Assembly (NCBI GenBank): GCA_040756655.1
Contig: JBFLYN010000017.1
Coordinates: 1 to 60,902 of the forward strand
DNA from: JBFLYN01 sp040756655
Lineage (GTDB): Bacteria > Bacillota > Sulfobacillia > UBA8153
Length of the DNA stretch: 60,902 nt
Reading direction: 5' to 3'
In this document: piece by piece, positions 43,436 to 52,125 of the stretch
Position numbering within the stretch: the first letter of the stretch is position 1
How the letters are laid out: each line of letters opens with the position of its first letter
The notes under the pieces: generated by a model
Told to the model about the DNA's origin: nothing
Seen by the model: only the letters and a program-made list of their open reading frames with translations
The model's database searches: none
Program-made: the position numbers and the translations under genes

Positions 43436-43465
43436 TTTACAAAGTATCCGTAGTGCGGTTATAAT
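43436..43465 (+). promoter_or_regulatory. Promoter of the DUF2933-like/LDCC-like pair
   Basis: TTTACA (43436-43441) and TATAAT (43460-43465) with 18 bases between, ending 46 bases before the TTG start of the small membrane protein gene. Confidence 0.75.
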
Positions 43466-43510
43466 AGGACTAACAAAAGGCTACCCCACTAGGGTAGGGG
43501 AGGTGCCACG

Positions 43511-43726
43511 TTGCGGTGGATGACTTGGGCTTGTGTGCTGGTGCTGGCTGCCTGGCTATTTCTGGGCCGTGGGCTGCCAGCCAACGCCGGCTGGCTGATC
43601 TTGCTGTTGTGCCCGTTAATGCACGTGGTAATGATGATGGGCGGCCGGGGCTGCCACCTACACGGCAACCAACACCAGAGCAGGGGAGGGGAGCAGCGTG
43701 AAGGAGTGGCTGACGAGACTCATTGA
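43511..43726 (+). CDS. DUF2933-like small membrane protein
   Basis: 71 residues from TTG 43511 behind GGGGAGG (43497-43503). Two hydrophobic stretches (WACVLVLAAWLFLG and WLILLLCPLMHVVMMMGG) end in a His/Gly tail. The LLLCPLMHxxMM signature with nearby His is that of the small DUF2933 family, suspected of metal handling. The start of the next small gene lies inside its 3' end. Confidence 0.72.
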   Translation: MRWMTWACVLVLAAWLFLGRGLPANAGWLILLLCPLMHVVMMMGGRGCHLHGNQHQSRGGEQREGVADETH

Positions 43727-43832
43727 GCGCATTACCAAAGCCAACCAGGAACACTTCCGGGGTCAGAGTCCATCCTGTTGCGGCGGCCGCCTGCCGGCGA
43801 GTACGACGAAGACGCCGGGCCAAAAAGGGTAG
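43698..43832 (+). CDS. 44-aa LDCC-like putative metal-binding mini-protein
   Basis: GTG 43698 follows GGGAGGGG at good spacing and overlaps the previous gene by 29 bases. The product (KEWLTRLIERITKANQEHFRG then SPSCCGG) has a basic helix and a Cys-Cys pair. This is the layout of small 'LDCC motif' putative metal-binding proteins of Bacillota, here with SCC in place of DCC. A terminator follows at once. Likely real, function unproven. Confidence 0.65.
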   Translation: MKEWLTRLIERITKANQEHFRGQSPSCCGGRLPASTTKTPGQKG

Positions 43833-43833
43833 A

Positions 43834-43862
43834 TGGACCGGTTACCCCGGTCCTTTTTCCTT
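43834..43862 (+). terminator. Terminator of the small-protein pair
   Basis: GACCGG, a five-base loop, CCGGTC and CTTTTTCCTTTT, directly after the 44-aa gene. Confidence 0.85.
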
Positions 43863-44210
43863 TTAAGCAGGTAAGCCGGCCCGGGTTGGCGAAAAGACGC
43901 GGGGTAAGTCGGTTGTTGCCAGAAAACGCTCCAACGTAACCGGACTCCTTACGCCTATGAGGTTGCCTGGCCAGGATCTGGCCTGTCCAGCCAGTTCATC
44001 TCAAAGGCCATGCCAGGGGACCCTGGGCGCCCGGCATCTTGCCCGGCGCGACCGGTTGTGCCCTGCTGGCCGGGCCGGTGCTCCGTGCCAGGTACCTGCA
44101 CCGCCGGCATGCTGTTGCCACCTGCTGCATTACACAGGATCACGTCGCTGGTCAAGAAGGGAGGGAGCCGCCATTCGTCCTGCGGCCCAGGGCTTTCTGG
44201 CGGCAGATTG
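43863..44210. other. Non-coding gap, no firm feature
   Basis: About 350 GC-rich bases between the terminator and the lipid kinase gene. The in-frame extension upstream of the kinase (from 44010) has Cys/Pro-rich low-quality sequence and is unlikely to be translated. A minus-strand frame (43955-44278) lacks a ribosome site. Confidence 0.4.
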
Positions 44211-45092
44211 GTGAGGCATTTCATTGTGGCCAACCCGGTAGCCGGCAACGGCCGGGTGGGCAGGGAAATGGGGAGCATCCGCCGGGCCCTGGTCCAGCGC
44301 CGGTTAGATCACGAGATGGTGCTCACCCGGGCGCCGGGGCATGCCACGGAGTTAGCCCGGGAGGCCGCCCGGGACGGCTGGGACGTGGTGGTGGCTGCAG
44401 GCGGCGACGGTACCATGGGTGAGGTGGTAAACGGCATCGCCGGCAGCGGGGTAGCCCTGGGACTCCTACCCCTGGGCACGGGCAACGACCTTGCCCGGAC
44501 CTTTCGCATCCCCCGCAGCGTGGATGGGGCCGTCGATGTGCTGGCCGGGGGAACAGTGCGCCGTATCGACCTGGGTGTTGACGCCGACGCTTGCTTTGCC
44601 ATCATCGCCGCCTTGGGATTCCCGTCGGATGTGATGCACTATACCAACACCCACCACGGGCTCTGGAAAGGACCGGCCAAGATACTGGCGGCCATCCTGT
44701 CCCTTTTGCCGTCGCTGTGCGGGCAATCCATGCGCGTGACCTTGGATGACCGGGTAGTAGAAGGCAGGTACATCGGGGTGTTTGTACTCAACACCCGTTA
44801 CACCGGCGGTGGACTCATGATCTCTCCCGAGGCCAGCACAGAAGATGGTCTTTTGGACGTGGTCCTCATCGGCGAGATGTCCCGGTCATCGTTTCTATGC
44901 ACGCTGCCCAAAGCCTACAGCGGAAAGCACCTGGACCACCCGGCCGTGGACCTGTACCGGAGTTCTGCCGTCCGGGTCGATACCAGGGAACCCATGCTCA
45001 AGATGTTCGACGGCAACGTCACCGGTGTCACCAGCCCCATCGTGGCGTCGGTCCGGGCGGGGGCCCTGCCGCTGGTGGTGCCGTCCAGTTGA
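44211..45092 (+). CDS. Diacylglycerol kinase-family lipid kinase
   Basis: 293 residues from GTG 44211. HFIVANPVAGNGR is the family start, VVVAAGGDGTMGEVVNGIAGS the ATP-binding glycine motif, LGLLPLGTGNDLARTF and EDGLLDVVLI the further signatures of the DagK/YegS group. It phosphorylates diacylglycerol or a related lipid at the membrane. The ribosome site is weak (GGCGG). Stop overlaps the plsY start (TGATG), which fits a joint role in phospholipid synthesis. Confidence 0.9.
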   Translation: MRHFIVANPVAGNGRVGREMGSIRRALVQRRLDHEMVLTRAPGHATELAREAARDGWDVVVAAGGDGTMGEVVNGIAGSGVALGLLPLGTGNDLARTFRIPRSVDGAVDVLAGGTVRRIDLGVDADACFAIIAALGFPSDVMHYTNTHHGLWKGPAKILAAILSLLPSLCGQSMRVTLDDRVVEGRYIGVFVLNTRYTGGGLMISPEASTEDGLLDVVLIGEMSRSSFLCTLPKAYSGKHLDHPAVDLYRSSAVRVDTREPMLKMFDGNVTGVTSPIVASVRAGALPLVVPSS

Positions 45093-45673
45093 TGTCCCAG
45101 GCTGTGGTTCACCTGGTGGTCATGACCGCCAGCTACCTGGTGGGCTCCATATCCTGGTCATACCTGGCGGTGCGGGCTTTGGGGGGCGGCGACCTGCGTG
45201 GCCGGGGCACCGGCAACCTGGGTGCCCGTAATGCCATGCGGGTCGTGGGGCCGGGCTGGGGACTAGCCGTGGGGTTGGGCGATGCCGCCAAGGGTGCCAC
45301 CGGTGTACTCTTGGCCAGGTGGCTTCTGGGCACTGCCTTTGGCCAGTGGGCGGCGCTTTTCTTTGTGCTCCTTGGCCACTGCCACTCCATGTTCCTGGGG
45401 GGCGCGGGCGGCAAGGGGTTGGCCGCGGGTATCGGCGGGATGCTGTTGATCTCGCCCACGGCGCTGGCGGCATCGCTGGCCGTGGGCACCGTGGCCCTGG
45501 TGCTGGGCCGCAGCATCTATGTCATGGCGGCGGCGGCCGTGTTGGCCTTGCCGTTCATCCACGTGCGCTTAACTGGAGTGGACTCCGAACTAGTCCCCCT
45601 GCTGGCCCTGGTCTTGCTGGTGCTCGCCCGGCACCGCCGGAACCTCTCGGAATGGCTCTCCTCCCGCCGGTAG
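45092..45673 (+). CDS. plsY: Glycerol-3-phosphate acyltransferase PlsY
   Basis: 193 residues, about five helices. SYLVGSISWSYLAVRALGGGDLRGRGTGNLGARNAMR contains the first conserved loop, GHCHSMFLGGAGGKGLAAGIGG the second; the HCHSMF part replaces the usual HxFPVFLxFKGGKG, so it is a divergent member. It transfers acyl groups from acyl-phosphate to glycerol 3-phosphate to start phospholipid synthesis. ATG 45092 shares a base with the stop of the lipid kinase. Confidence 0.82.
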   Translation: MSQAVVHLVVMTASYLVGSISWSYLAVRALGGGDLRGRGTGNLGARNAMRVVGPGWGLAVGLGDAAKGATGVLLARWLLGTAFGQWAALFFVLLGHCHSMFLGGAGGKGLAAGIGGMLLISPTALAASLAVGTVALVLGRSIYVMAAAAVLALPFIHVRLTGVDSELVPLLALVLLVLARHRRNLSEWLSSRR

Positions 45674-45742
45674 CTGTTTCCTCGCCTGGCTGAGCCGACG
45701 GAGCCCGGAGCCAATACCCCGGTTGGACGCACAGGAGGTCAC

Positions 45743-46635
45743 ATGGTAAAGTCCAGTGGTTATGATCATAACGATTTTGCTAAGGTCATGGCTCTTTTGG
45801 GCAGCTTGTACCAGCTGAACCGGGAGCGACCGTACTGGCTTCCCGCGCGCTGGGAATACGCCGCGTACCTGGTAAGCCCACTCTGTCTTGGCCGGGGTTA
45901 TCCCCACTGGCACAGGAGCATCCGGATTTGGACGACCGGCAGCGAGGACATTGTGGACATCGTCAATTCGGAAAACCCCGACGAAAGCGCCTTCATCCAT
46001 GTGCACCCGCACTACCGGCACCTGGAAGCAGCGATGGTGGAGTGGCCGAGCAAAACCTTGCGGCGTGAGACCCCGGGGGAGGGCGTAAGCTCCGGGTCTG
46101 GGCCCTGCAGGTGGACTCGGCCCGGGAGCAGCTGTTGGCCGGGCGAGGATACGTGCGGCCAGACGGCATCGAGTACCTGAAGTGGCAGTGTATCGGCGGG
46201 CGGTTGCCGGGAGCTGATCTCCCGCCGGGATTTTCAGTCTCTCCACTGGCCGAGGGTATGGATATCTCCAGCCGGCATGCTTGTGCGGGCAAAGCCTTCG
46301 GCGCGCAGCCGTTGTCTGGTGAAATCTACCGGGTTACCCAGTCCGCTCCTTCGTACCGGGCCGACCTGGACCTGGGGGTTATAGATGACGGCGGCAACGT
46401 GTGCGCCGTGAGCACAGTCTGGCTGGATAGATCCAACTCCCTCGGCTACTTCGAGCCGGTGGCCACCCACCCCGGTTACCAGCGGCGCTGCCTGGGCAAG
46501 GCCTTCCTTGTCGAGGGACTCCGGCGCCTGCAGGAGCTGGGAGCCAGCATGGCTTACGTGGAGGCCTATGGGGATGAAAGGAGTGCCTTCTACGCCTCTG
46601 CCGGATTTACCGACTACGTGGCTTTCCATCACTGA
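45743..46635 (+). pseudogene. Frameshifted GNAT acetyltransferase
   Basis: From ATG 45743 (AGGAGG upstream) a frame reads LNRERPYWLPARWEYAAYLVSP and on to HPHYRHLEAAMVEWPSKTLR; near 46080-46090 it slips, and the next frame continues with KLRVWALQVDSAREQLLAGRGYV to the GNAT core PVATHPGYQRRCLGKAFLVEGLRRLQELGA and AFYASAGFTDY at 46635. Joined, they make a normal 295-residue two-domain acetyltransferase. One indel separates it from an intact gene, so a sequencing error is possible. Confidence 0.8.
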
Positions 46636-46870
46636 GAAAAGCAACTGGATGCAGGTTAGCCGGTTCAGCGTGGACACCAGTGGTCCGTCGCCGGGCCTGG
46701 GCAGCCTTGGCCTGTACCCGGCTCCCGGCCGGTCCTCCCGCCCCGGGGACCGGGGGCAGCTCAGCGTGCAGCCCGCCAGCATCCCCAGCACCGCCGTGGC
46801 CAACCCGGCCGGGGCCCGCGGGCCGTGGGTGCCTTTTGGGGTACCCTAGCCCCAGTAGGAGGTGAACGGG

Positions 46871-47458
46871 ATGGCCCAAGAACGCGTGCCGCCCGGGCAG
46901 ACGGTTACCGGGCGGTTCCCGGTCCTGCACCACGGCCAGGTGCCTTCCCTACGCCTGGAGGACTGGAGGTTGCGACTCTACGGCGAAGTGGAAGAGGAAG
47001 TCGAACTGGACTGGGAGCAGTTACTGGCCTTGCCCACCACCAGGGTGACGGCGGACATCCACTGCGTCACCGGGTGGTCCAAGCTGGACACCGAGTGGGA
47101 GGGAGTATCCACGAGGCAGCTCCTCCGCCTGGTGCAGCTGACCCCGCAGGCCCGTTACGTCATGGTCCATGCCCCGGGTGGCTGGTCCACCAACCTGTCA
47201 TTGGATGATTTCTGCAAAGAAAACGTGGTGCTTGCCCGCAGCTTCGACGGGGCGCCCATCACCCGGGAGCACGGCTGGCCCGTGCGCCTGGTGGTACCCC
47301 ACCTGTACTTCTGGAAGAGCGCCAAGTGGGTTACCGCCCTGGAGTTCATCTGGAAAGACCGGCCGGGCTTTTGGGAGGAGGCCGGGTACCACCTGCGCGG
47401 GGATCCCTGGACGGAACAACGCTACCGCGACGACCGTAACTGGCTCTTGGGGCGGTAG
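46871..47458 (+). CDS. Single-domain sulfite oxidase-like molybdopterin protein
   Basis: 195 residues from ATG 46871 behind AGGAGGTG. The domain matches the Mo-cofactor-binding fold of sulfite oxidase/YedY: DWRLRLYGEV, ADIHCVTGWSKLD with the Mo-ligand cysteine near residue 66, APGGWSTNL, and HGWPVRLVVPHLYFWKSAKWV. It has no Tat signal and no dimerisation domain, so it is a short cytosolic form. No partner gene is next to it. The substrate is unknown. Confidence 0.88.
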   Translation: MAQERVPPGQTVTGRFPVLHHGQVPSLRLEDWRLRLYGEVEEEVELDWEQLLALPTTRVTADIHCVTGWSKLDTEWEGVSTRQLLRLVQLTPQARYVMVHAPGGWSTNLSLDDFCKENVVLARSFDGAPITREHGWPVRLVVPHLYFWKSAKWVTALEFIWKDRPGFWEEAGYHLRGDPWTEQRYRDDRNWLLGR

Positions 47459-47517
47459 GGCAAACCCCGGCGGCCCGTAACCTGCGCAGCCAAGGCGCAT
47501 AACATGGACCAGCGGCG

Positions 47518-48009
47518 GTGGCGGGAAGCGGGGTGGCGCTGGTGCACATGGGGGTTGAGCTGTACTGCGACGTGCTGATCCCCATCTGGCGCGGAACTTG
47601 CTTTGCAATTCACCTCTTTGCCAACGGCCAAGTCGTGGCCGGAAGCGCCGGGGTCGATGGCTACGACTACGACGGGCTACTAGTGCCGGGCCGGAGGGTG
47701 GCGGCCACCGGCCGCACCGCCCATTACCGGGTGAACCGGGCGGCCCGGGCCCACGGGCTGGGTTCTCTGGAAGCCCGCCCCGCTCGCCCCGTGTCCGTGC
47801 CCGCCCTGGGCACCCTGGCGCTGCACGTGCTCATCCGCCCCGCCCTGCCCCCGGAGTACATGCTGCGGGCCTTCTCCATGCGCCTGTTGGCCGGGGCCCG
47901 CTTTAGTTGCCACTACCGCCTGTCCCGCCCGGAACTGGCAGCCAGGATCCTGGGACCTGGACAGCTGGAATTGGCTCTCACCCGGCTCCTTGATCCATCT
48001 TGCCCCTGA
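47518..48009 (+). CDS. Uncharacterised 150-160-aa protein
   Basis: Possible starts are at 47518 or the later ATG 47548 (MGVELYCDVLIPIWRG). The product has regular mixed composition (IHLFANGQVVAGSAGVDGYDYDG, GTLALHVLIRP) and stays open through GC-rich DNA, with codon use like its neighbours. No family recognised, no membrane segment. It could be a real cytosolic protein of unknown role. Confidence 0.5.
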   Translation: MAGSGVALVHMGVELYCDVLIPIWRGTCFAIHLFANGQVVAGSAGVDGYDYDGLLVPGRRVAATGRTAHYRVNRAARAHGLGSLEARPARPVSVPALGTLALHVLIRPALPPEYMLRAFSMRLLAGARFSCHYRLSRPELAARILGPGQLELALTRLLDPSCP

Positions 48010-48151
48010 GCGGCCCGCCTTGCCCCGGTGCCAGCGCCCCTGTATGATGGACTAGGCCGGCTTGACCCCGGCACGCAGGTGACGCCGCCATAACGCACGG
48101 GCGGGTGCAGGCGGGCTGGCCTGGCGGTTCGGTAAAGGCGGAGGGGACGGC

Positions 48152-48880
48152 TTGAGCAAGACGAACACGTACCGTGAGGCACTGCGGCCGCTTCCCGTAT
48201 GGGATGGCTCTTTGCGAGAGCACTCCGGGTTGCCCGGGCCCCGGGCCAACCTGGAACTGGTGGACGTGGTGGCAAGCGAGGGCTCCCGGGAGCAGTTTCT
48301 GCGCTGATCCGCCCTGGGGCCCGAGGAGGCGCCCGCCAACTCACCCAACGTCTTCCTGACCCTGTGTGGAGTGGTCGGCCTGGGCACCTTGCGGGCCCGG
48401 GGACAGGCCGGCCTCTGGCCGTACCTGGGGCAGCTGTCCAGGACCCCCGCTGGCGGATCCGGGAAGGGGTGGCCATGGCCCTCCAGCGCCTGGGAGATGC
48501 CCACATGGATGAACTGCTCCACCAGATGGAAGCCTGGAGCCGCGGCGGGTTTTTCCTGCAGCGCGCTGCCGCCGCTGCCCTGTGCGAACCCCGGCTGCTC
48601 AGGACCGTTGAACACGCCCGGCGGGTGCTGGACATTCTCGATGACATCACCGGGTCCATGGCCGGGGCTTCAGACCGCCGGGACGAGGGTTTCGGGTCCT
48701 GGGTAAGGCCCTGGGCTACTGCTGCAGCGTGGCGGTGGGGGCGTGCCCGGCCCCGGGCAAGGCCGCCATGAAGAAGTGGCTGGCCCACCATGACCGGGAC
48801 GTGGCGTGGATCACGAGAGAGAACCTCAGGAAGCACCGCCTGCGCCAGATGGACCCGGCCTGGACCGCACGTTACCAGGA
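48152..48880 (+). pseudogene. Decayed HEAT-repeat-like protein
   Basis: Starting at TTG 48152 (GGAGGGG upstream) the frame reads EALRPLPVWDGSLREHSGLPGPRANLELVDVVA, hits TGA at 48305-48307, continues as ALGPEEAPANSPNVFLTLCGVVGLG, slips near 48450 to MALQRLGDAHMDELLHQMEAWSRG and AAAALCEPRLLR, and slips again to ALGYCCSVAVGACPAPGKAAMKKWLAHHDRDVAWI. The parts line up into one helical-repeat protein of about 230 residues. One stop and two frameshifts make it a pseudogene. Confidence 0.72.
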
Positions 48881-49054
48881 CGGATGCATCTTGCAGGCCG
48901 GGCGGAAGCATAAGCGTCGCCGGGCGGCCGCGACCGGCCCCGGTCCCCACCATCCCCGTGGCCCGGCCCAGAAACCGCCGCCAGGCACACCATCCCGGGG
49001 CGCAGGTAATACTGAATTCCTGCTGAATTGATACAAGAGAGCATCCACCTCCTC

Positions 49055-49074
49055 CGGAAAAGGGGACGGTACTT
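49055..49074. repeat. REP-like motif at a gene breakpoint
   Basis: AAAAGGGGACGGTACTTT lies exactly where the truncated hydrolase begins. It resembles the GGGGACGGTTCTTTT motif seen at ends of IS200/REP-type elements in some Bacillota, from memory. It may mark an old insertion or deletion. Confidence 0.3.
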
Positions 49075-50233
49075 TGGCGGCGGCGGCGGGCGGGGTGACC
49101 ACGGTGCTGGAAATGCCCATCTCCCAGCCTTCGGTGCATACCGTCGAGATCCTGGAACAGCGCAAGCTCCTGGCCGCGGCCGGTGCCACAGTGGACTACG
49201 GCTTCTATGGGGCGGCCGGTGAGGACAACCTGGCCGAGATCCCCGGGCTGGCTGCTGCTGGTGTTGTTGGTTTCAAGACCTTTCTCCACGGGCCCCCGCC
49301 CGGCCGGGAAAGCGAGTTCAAGGGGCTTTGCTGCACCAACGAGGGAGCGCTGTTGGAAGTCTTGCGCGCCGTCGCCGGGACCGGCTTGCCCGCGGCCATT
49401 CATGCCGAAAGCGATGCTATATGTTCCCGCCTGCAGGAGCGCCTCAAGGCGCAGGGGCGCCGGGACGGTATGGCCCACGCCGCTTCCCGCCCGGAGGTGG
49501 CCGAGATCGCGGCGGCCGCTTCGGCACTGGCCCTGGCCGAGGCCACCGGGGTCTCCCTGCATCTTTGCCATACTTCCGTGCCCCGGGTGGTGGAGATGGC
49601 GGTGGCTGCCCGCGAGCGCGGGGCCAACGTGACTGTGGAGACGTGTCCCCAGTACCTGTTTGCCACCGTGGACGACCTGGCCCGCTTGGGCCCGCTGGCC
49701 AAGTGTAACCCGCCTTTGCGTTCTCATTCCACCGTCCGGGGGCTTTGGGACTGCGTCAGGGAGAAGCTTTGCGACATCATTGCCAGCGACCATTCCCCTT
49801 ACCATCCCGACGACAAGCTGCCGTACGCGGGCGACATCTGGAAGGCCGCGGCTGGACTGCCCGGCCTGGAGACCACGTTGCCGCTCCTTCTCACCGCCGT
49901 CTCCCAAGGACAGCTGGACATGACCGACCTGGCCCGGATGCTTTCGCTACGGCCCGCCCAGGTATTTGGACTCTACCCGAAAAAGGGCGTCATCGAGCCG
50001 GGGCCGATGCCGACCTGGTGCTGGTGGATCCCCGGCGCGAACAGGTCATTACCCCGGCGACCATGCACACCCGGTCGCGCGAGGTGGCGGTCCTGTACGA
50101 GGGGCGGCCTACGACGGGAGCCGTGGTGGGCACCCTGGTGCGGGGTGCCTGGATCGTCCGGGACGGCAAAGCCAAGGCCCGGCCGGGGTGGGGGAAGCTG
50201 GTGACCGGCGCCGGACAGAAGGGGAGCAGGTGA
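49074..50233 (+). pseudogene. 5'-truncated, frameshifted dihydroorotase/hydantoinase-type amidohydrolase
   Basis: The sequence starts in the middle of the fold at AAAAGGVTTVLEMP; about 80 N-terminal residues with the HxH metal ligands are gone. It then has FKTFLHGPP (metal-bridging Lys), IHAESD, LHLCHTS and DIIASDHSPYHP, all cyclic amidohydrolase motifs. Near 50007 it slips frame: GVIEPG is followed in the next frame by ADADLVLVDPRREQVI and the C-terminal end at 50233. With no HxH site and a frameshift it is not functional. A D-aminoacylase gene follows. Confidence 0.82.
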
Positions 50234-50237
50234 CACC

Positions 50238-51830
50238 TTGTACCAGCTGGTCATCCGTGATGCTACTATCTGTGATGGCACCGGAACGGAACCCTACCAG
50301 GGGGACGTGGCGTTACGAGGGGACCGGGTGGCCGCTACTGGAGCATCCGGCAGCCTCGAGGGAAGAGAACTCCTGCATGCCAGTGGACTCGTGCTGGCAC
50401 CCGGCTTCATCGACACGCACAGCCATTCCGAGTGGGCGCTGTTGGGGGACGAGCCGCCCCGGCCCAAGCTCCTGCAAGGCATCACCACCGAGATCCTGGG
50501 GCAGGACGGTATCAGCGTTGCTCCTATCCCGCAGGCAGCCGGGCCGGACTGGGAAGGGGCCTTGGCCGGGCTCCTAGGACCGGCCCCCCGGACGTCCACC
50601 TGGCCCACGGTGGAAGAATATTGCTCGGCCCTTTCCGGCGTACCCCTGCCCGTTAACGTCGCCTACCTGGTGCCCCACGGCGCCGTGCGCATGGCCGGGC
50701 CCGGGCTGGAAGAGCGCCGTGCTACCCCGGCGGAACTTGAGGCCATGGCCAAAGCGGCCCGGGCCGCCTTCCGGGCCGGGGCCGTGGGGCTTTCCACGGG
50801 CCTCATCTACCCGCCCTGCACCTACGCCGCAGAAGAGGAGCTGGTCGCCCTGTCCCGGGTGGCCGGGGAGCATGGCTCACCTGTAGTGGTGCACCTGAGG
50901 AGCGAGGGGCGGCAGCTCCTGGAGTCCATCGAGGAGATGCTGCGCGTGACCGCTGCCGGGCCGTCGCCTTTGCACATCTCCCACTTCAAGCTCATGGGAA
51001 AGCTCTTTCAACCCAAGCTGGGACCGGCCCTGGAGCTGGTGGAGGAGGCCCGGGCCCGGGGCCAGGCGGTCAGCGCCGACCAGTATCCCTACGCCGCGGG
51101 CAGCACGGTGCTCACCGCCGTCCTGCCCAACTGGGCCCACGCTGGCGGGGCTGGCCAGCTCCTGGCCCGCCTGCGCGACCCGGCCGGGCGGGAGGCCATC
51201 GCCCGCTACTTCACCCTGGGGCTGGACCACTGGGAAAACCGGGCCCTGACCGTAGGGTGGGAAAATGTAGTGATCTCGCAAGTGCGCACCCCGGCCAACC
51301 GGTGGACGGAAGGAAAGCACATGGCGGAGATAGCCGCTGCCCGCGGGCTGGACCCGGTGGCGGCGGTGCTGCAGCTCCTGGTCGAAGAGGAACTGGCGGT
51401 GACCATGATCACCCACTACGGCGGGGAGGAAGCCCTGGGCCGGATCGCGTCGCGGCCGTGGGTGATGCCCTGCACCGATGGGATTTACGGTGGCCGGCCC
51501 CACCCCCGACTCTGGGGCGCCCTGCCCCGGTTTTTTCGCCGCTTTGTGAGGGAAGAGGGGGTGCTGGGGCTATCTGAAGCCGTGCGCCGGGCCACTTCCC
51601 TGCCTGCGGCCACCTTCCAGCTGGAAGGTCGCGGGGTCATCCGCCCGGGAGCCTTTGCCGACCTGGTGCTCCTGGACCCGGAAGCCATAGCCGACCGGTC
51701 CACCTACCAGGAACCAGAACTCATGCCTGCGGGCATCCACATGGTGCTGGTCAATGGGAAGGTGGCCGCGCGGGAAGGTGCTCCTACCGGAGAGTATGCG
51801 GGCCGGGTCCTACGGAGGGCCCTGGGCTAG
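50238..51830 (+). CDS. N-acyl-D-amino-acid deacylase family amidohydrolase
   Basis: 530 residues from TTG 50238. LAPGFIDTHSHSEW is the HxH metal site, LLQGITTEILGQDG the next signature, HLRSEGRQLLESIEEML, HISHFK and MPCTDGIYGG the remaining ligands of the D-aminoacylase family, which releases D-amino acids from N-acyl forms. The ending (GRGVIRPGAFADLVLLDP) is typical. D-amino acid processing matches the D-threonine aldolase-type enzyme at the window start. Last intact chromosomal gene before the integrated element. Confidence 0.9.
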   Translation: MYQLVIRDATICDGTGTEPYQGDVALRGDRVAATGASGSLEGRELLHASGLVLAPGFIDTHSHSEWALLGDEPPRPKLLQGITTEILGQDGISVAPIPQAAGPDWEGALAGLLGPAPRTSTWPTVEEYCSALSGVPLPVNVAYLVPHGAVRMAGPGLEERRATPAELEAMAKAARAAFRAGAVGLSTGLIYPPCTYAAEEELVALSRVAGEHGSPVVVHLRSEGRQLLESIEEMLRVTAAGPSPLHISHFKLMGKLFQPKLGPALELVEEARARGQAVSADQYPYAAGSTVLTAVLPNWAHAGGAGQLLARLRDPAGREAIARYFTLGLDHWENRALTVGWENVVISQVRTPANRWTEGKHMAEIAAARGLDPVAAVLQLLVEEELAVTMITHYGGEEALGRIASRPWVMPCTDGIYGGRPHPRLWGALPRFFRRFVREEGVLGLSEAVRRATSLPAATFQLEGRGVIRPGAFADLVLLDPEAIADRSTYQEPELMPAGIHMVLVNGKVAAREGAPTGEYAGRVLRRALG

Positions 51831-51938
51831 ACGGAAGTCAGATTAAACATAACTGTCTCGGTCATTATAAGCAGCAAACTCTGGACAGGCAATACCGTGT
51901 GCCTTGGCAAAAACTGGCAAGCACGGTCGCCTGGTGGC

Positions 51939-52017
51939 GGAATGACTGGACGATTTTGCTCTGGAATCACTGGACGGTTTCGTTCGGAACTCCCGGTCGC
52001 TTTGTTTCGGAATCAGT
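51939..52017. repeat. Left part of an IS21-like periodic end
   Basis: Four imperfect GGAAT/GGAAC-CxxTGGxCGxTTT units start at 51939, 51963, 51986 and 52009, that is every 23-24 bases. Such tandem GGAATxxxTGGTCGxTTT units are characteristic of IS21-family ends. The last unit is cut at TTCGGAATCAGT. Confidence 0.7.
52006..52017. repeat. Putative attL core
   Basis: TTCGGAATCAGT, identical to 60649-60660. The right-hand copy continues into GGTCGGTTTC, restoring the interrupted IS21-like unit. Confidence 0.65.
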
Positions 52018-52125
52018 TTTAGGGCTTTTACGGTGAGAGTTGAAGAGCGTTTTCGTGTTCGTGTTAGTATGGCTGAGCAGGAGTTTTCGTGGTATAGTAG
52101 TTTGTGGCAGTTGGTCTGAATATGT

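Noticed and set aside
47913..49907. Open frame of 664 codons on the minus strand
   Set aside because: Runs opposite the HEAT-repeat and amidohydrolase remains; composition is Arg/Pro/Gly-rich, no domain and no ribosome site. A product of high GC.
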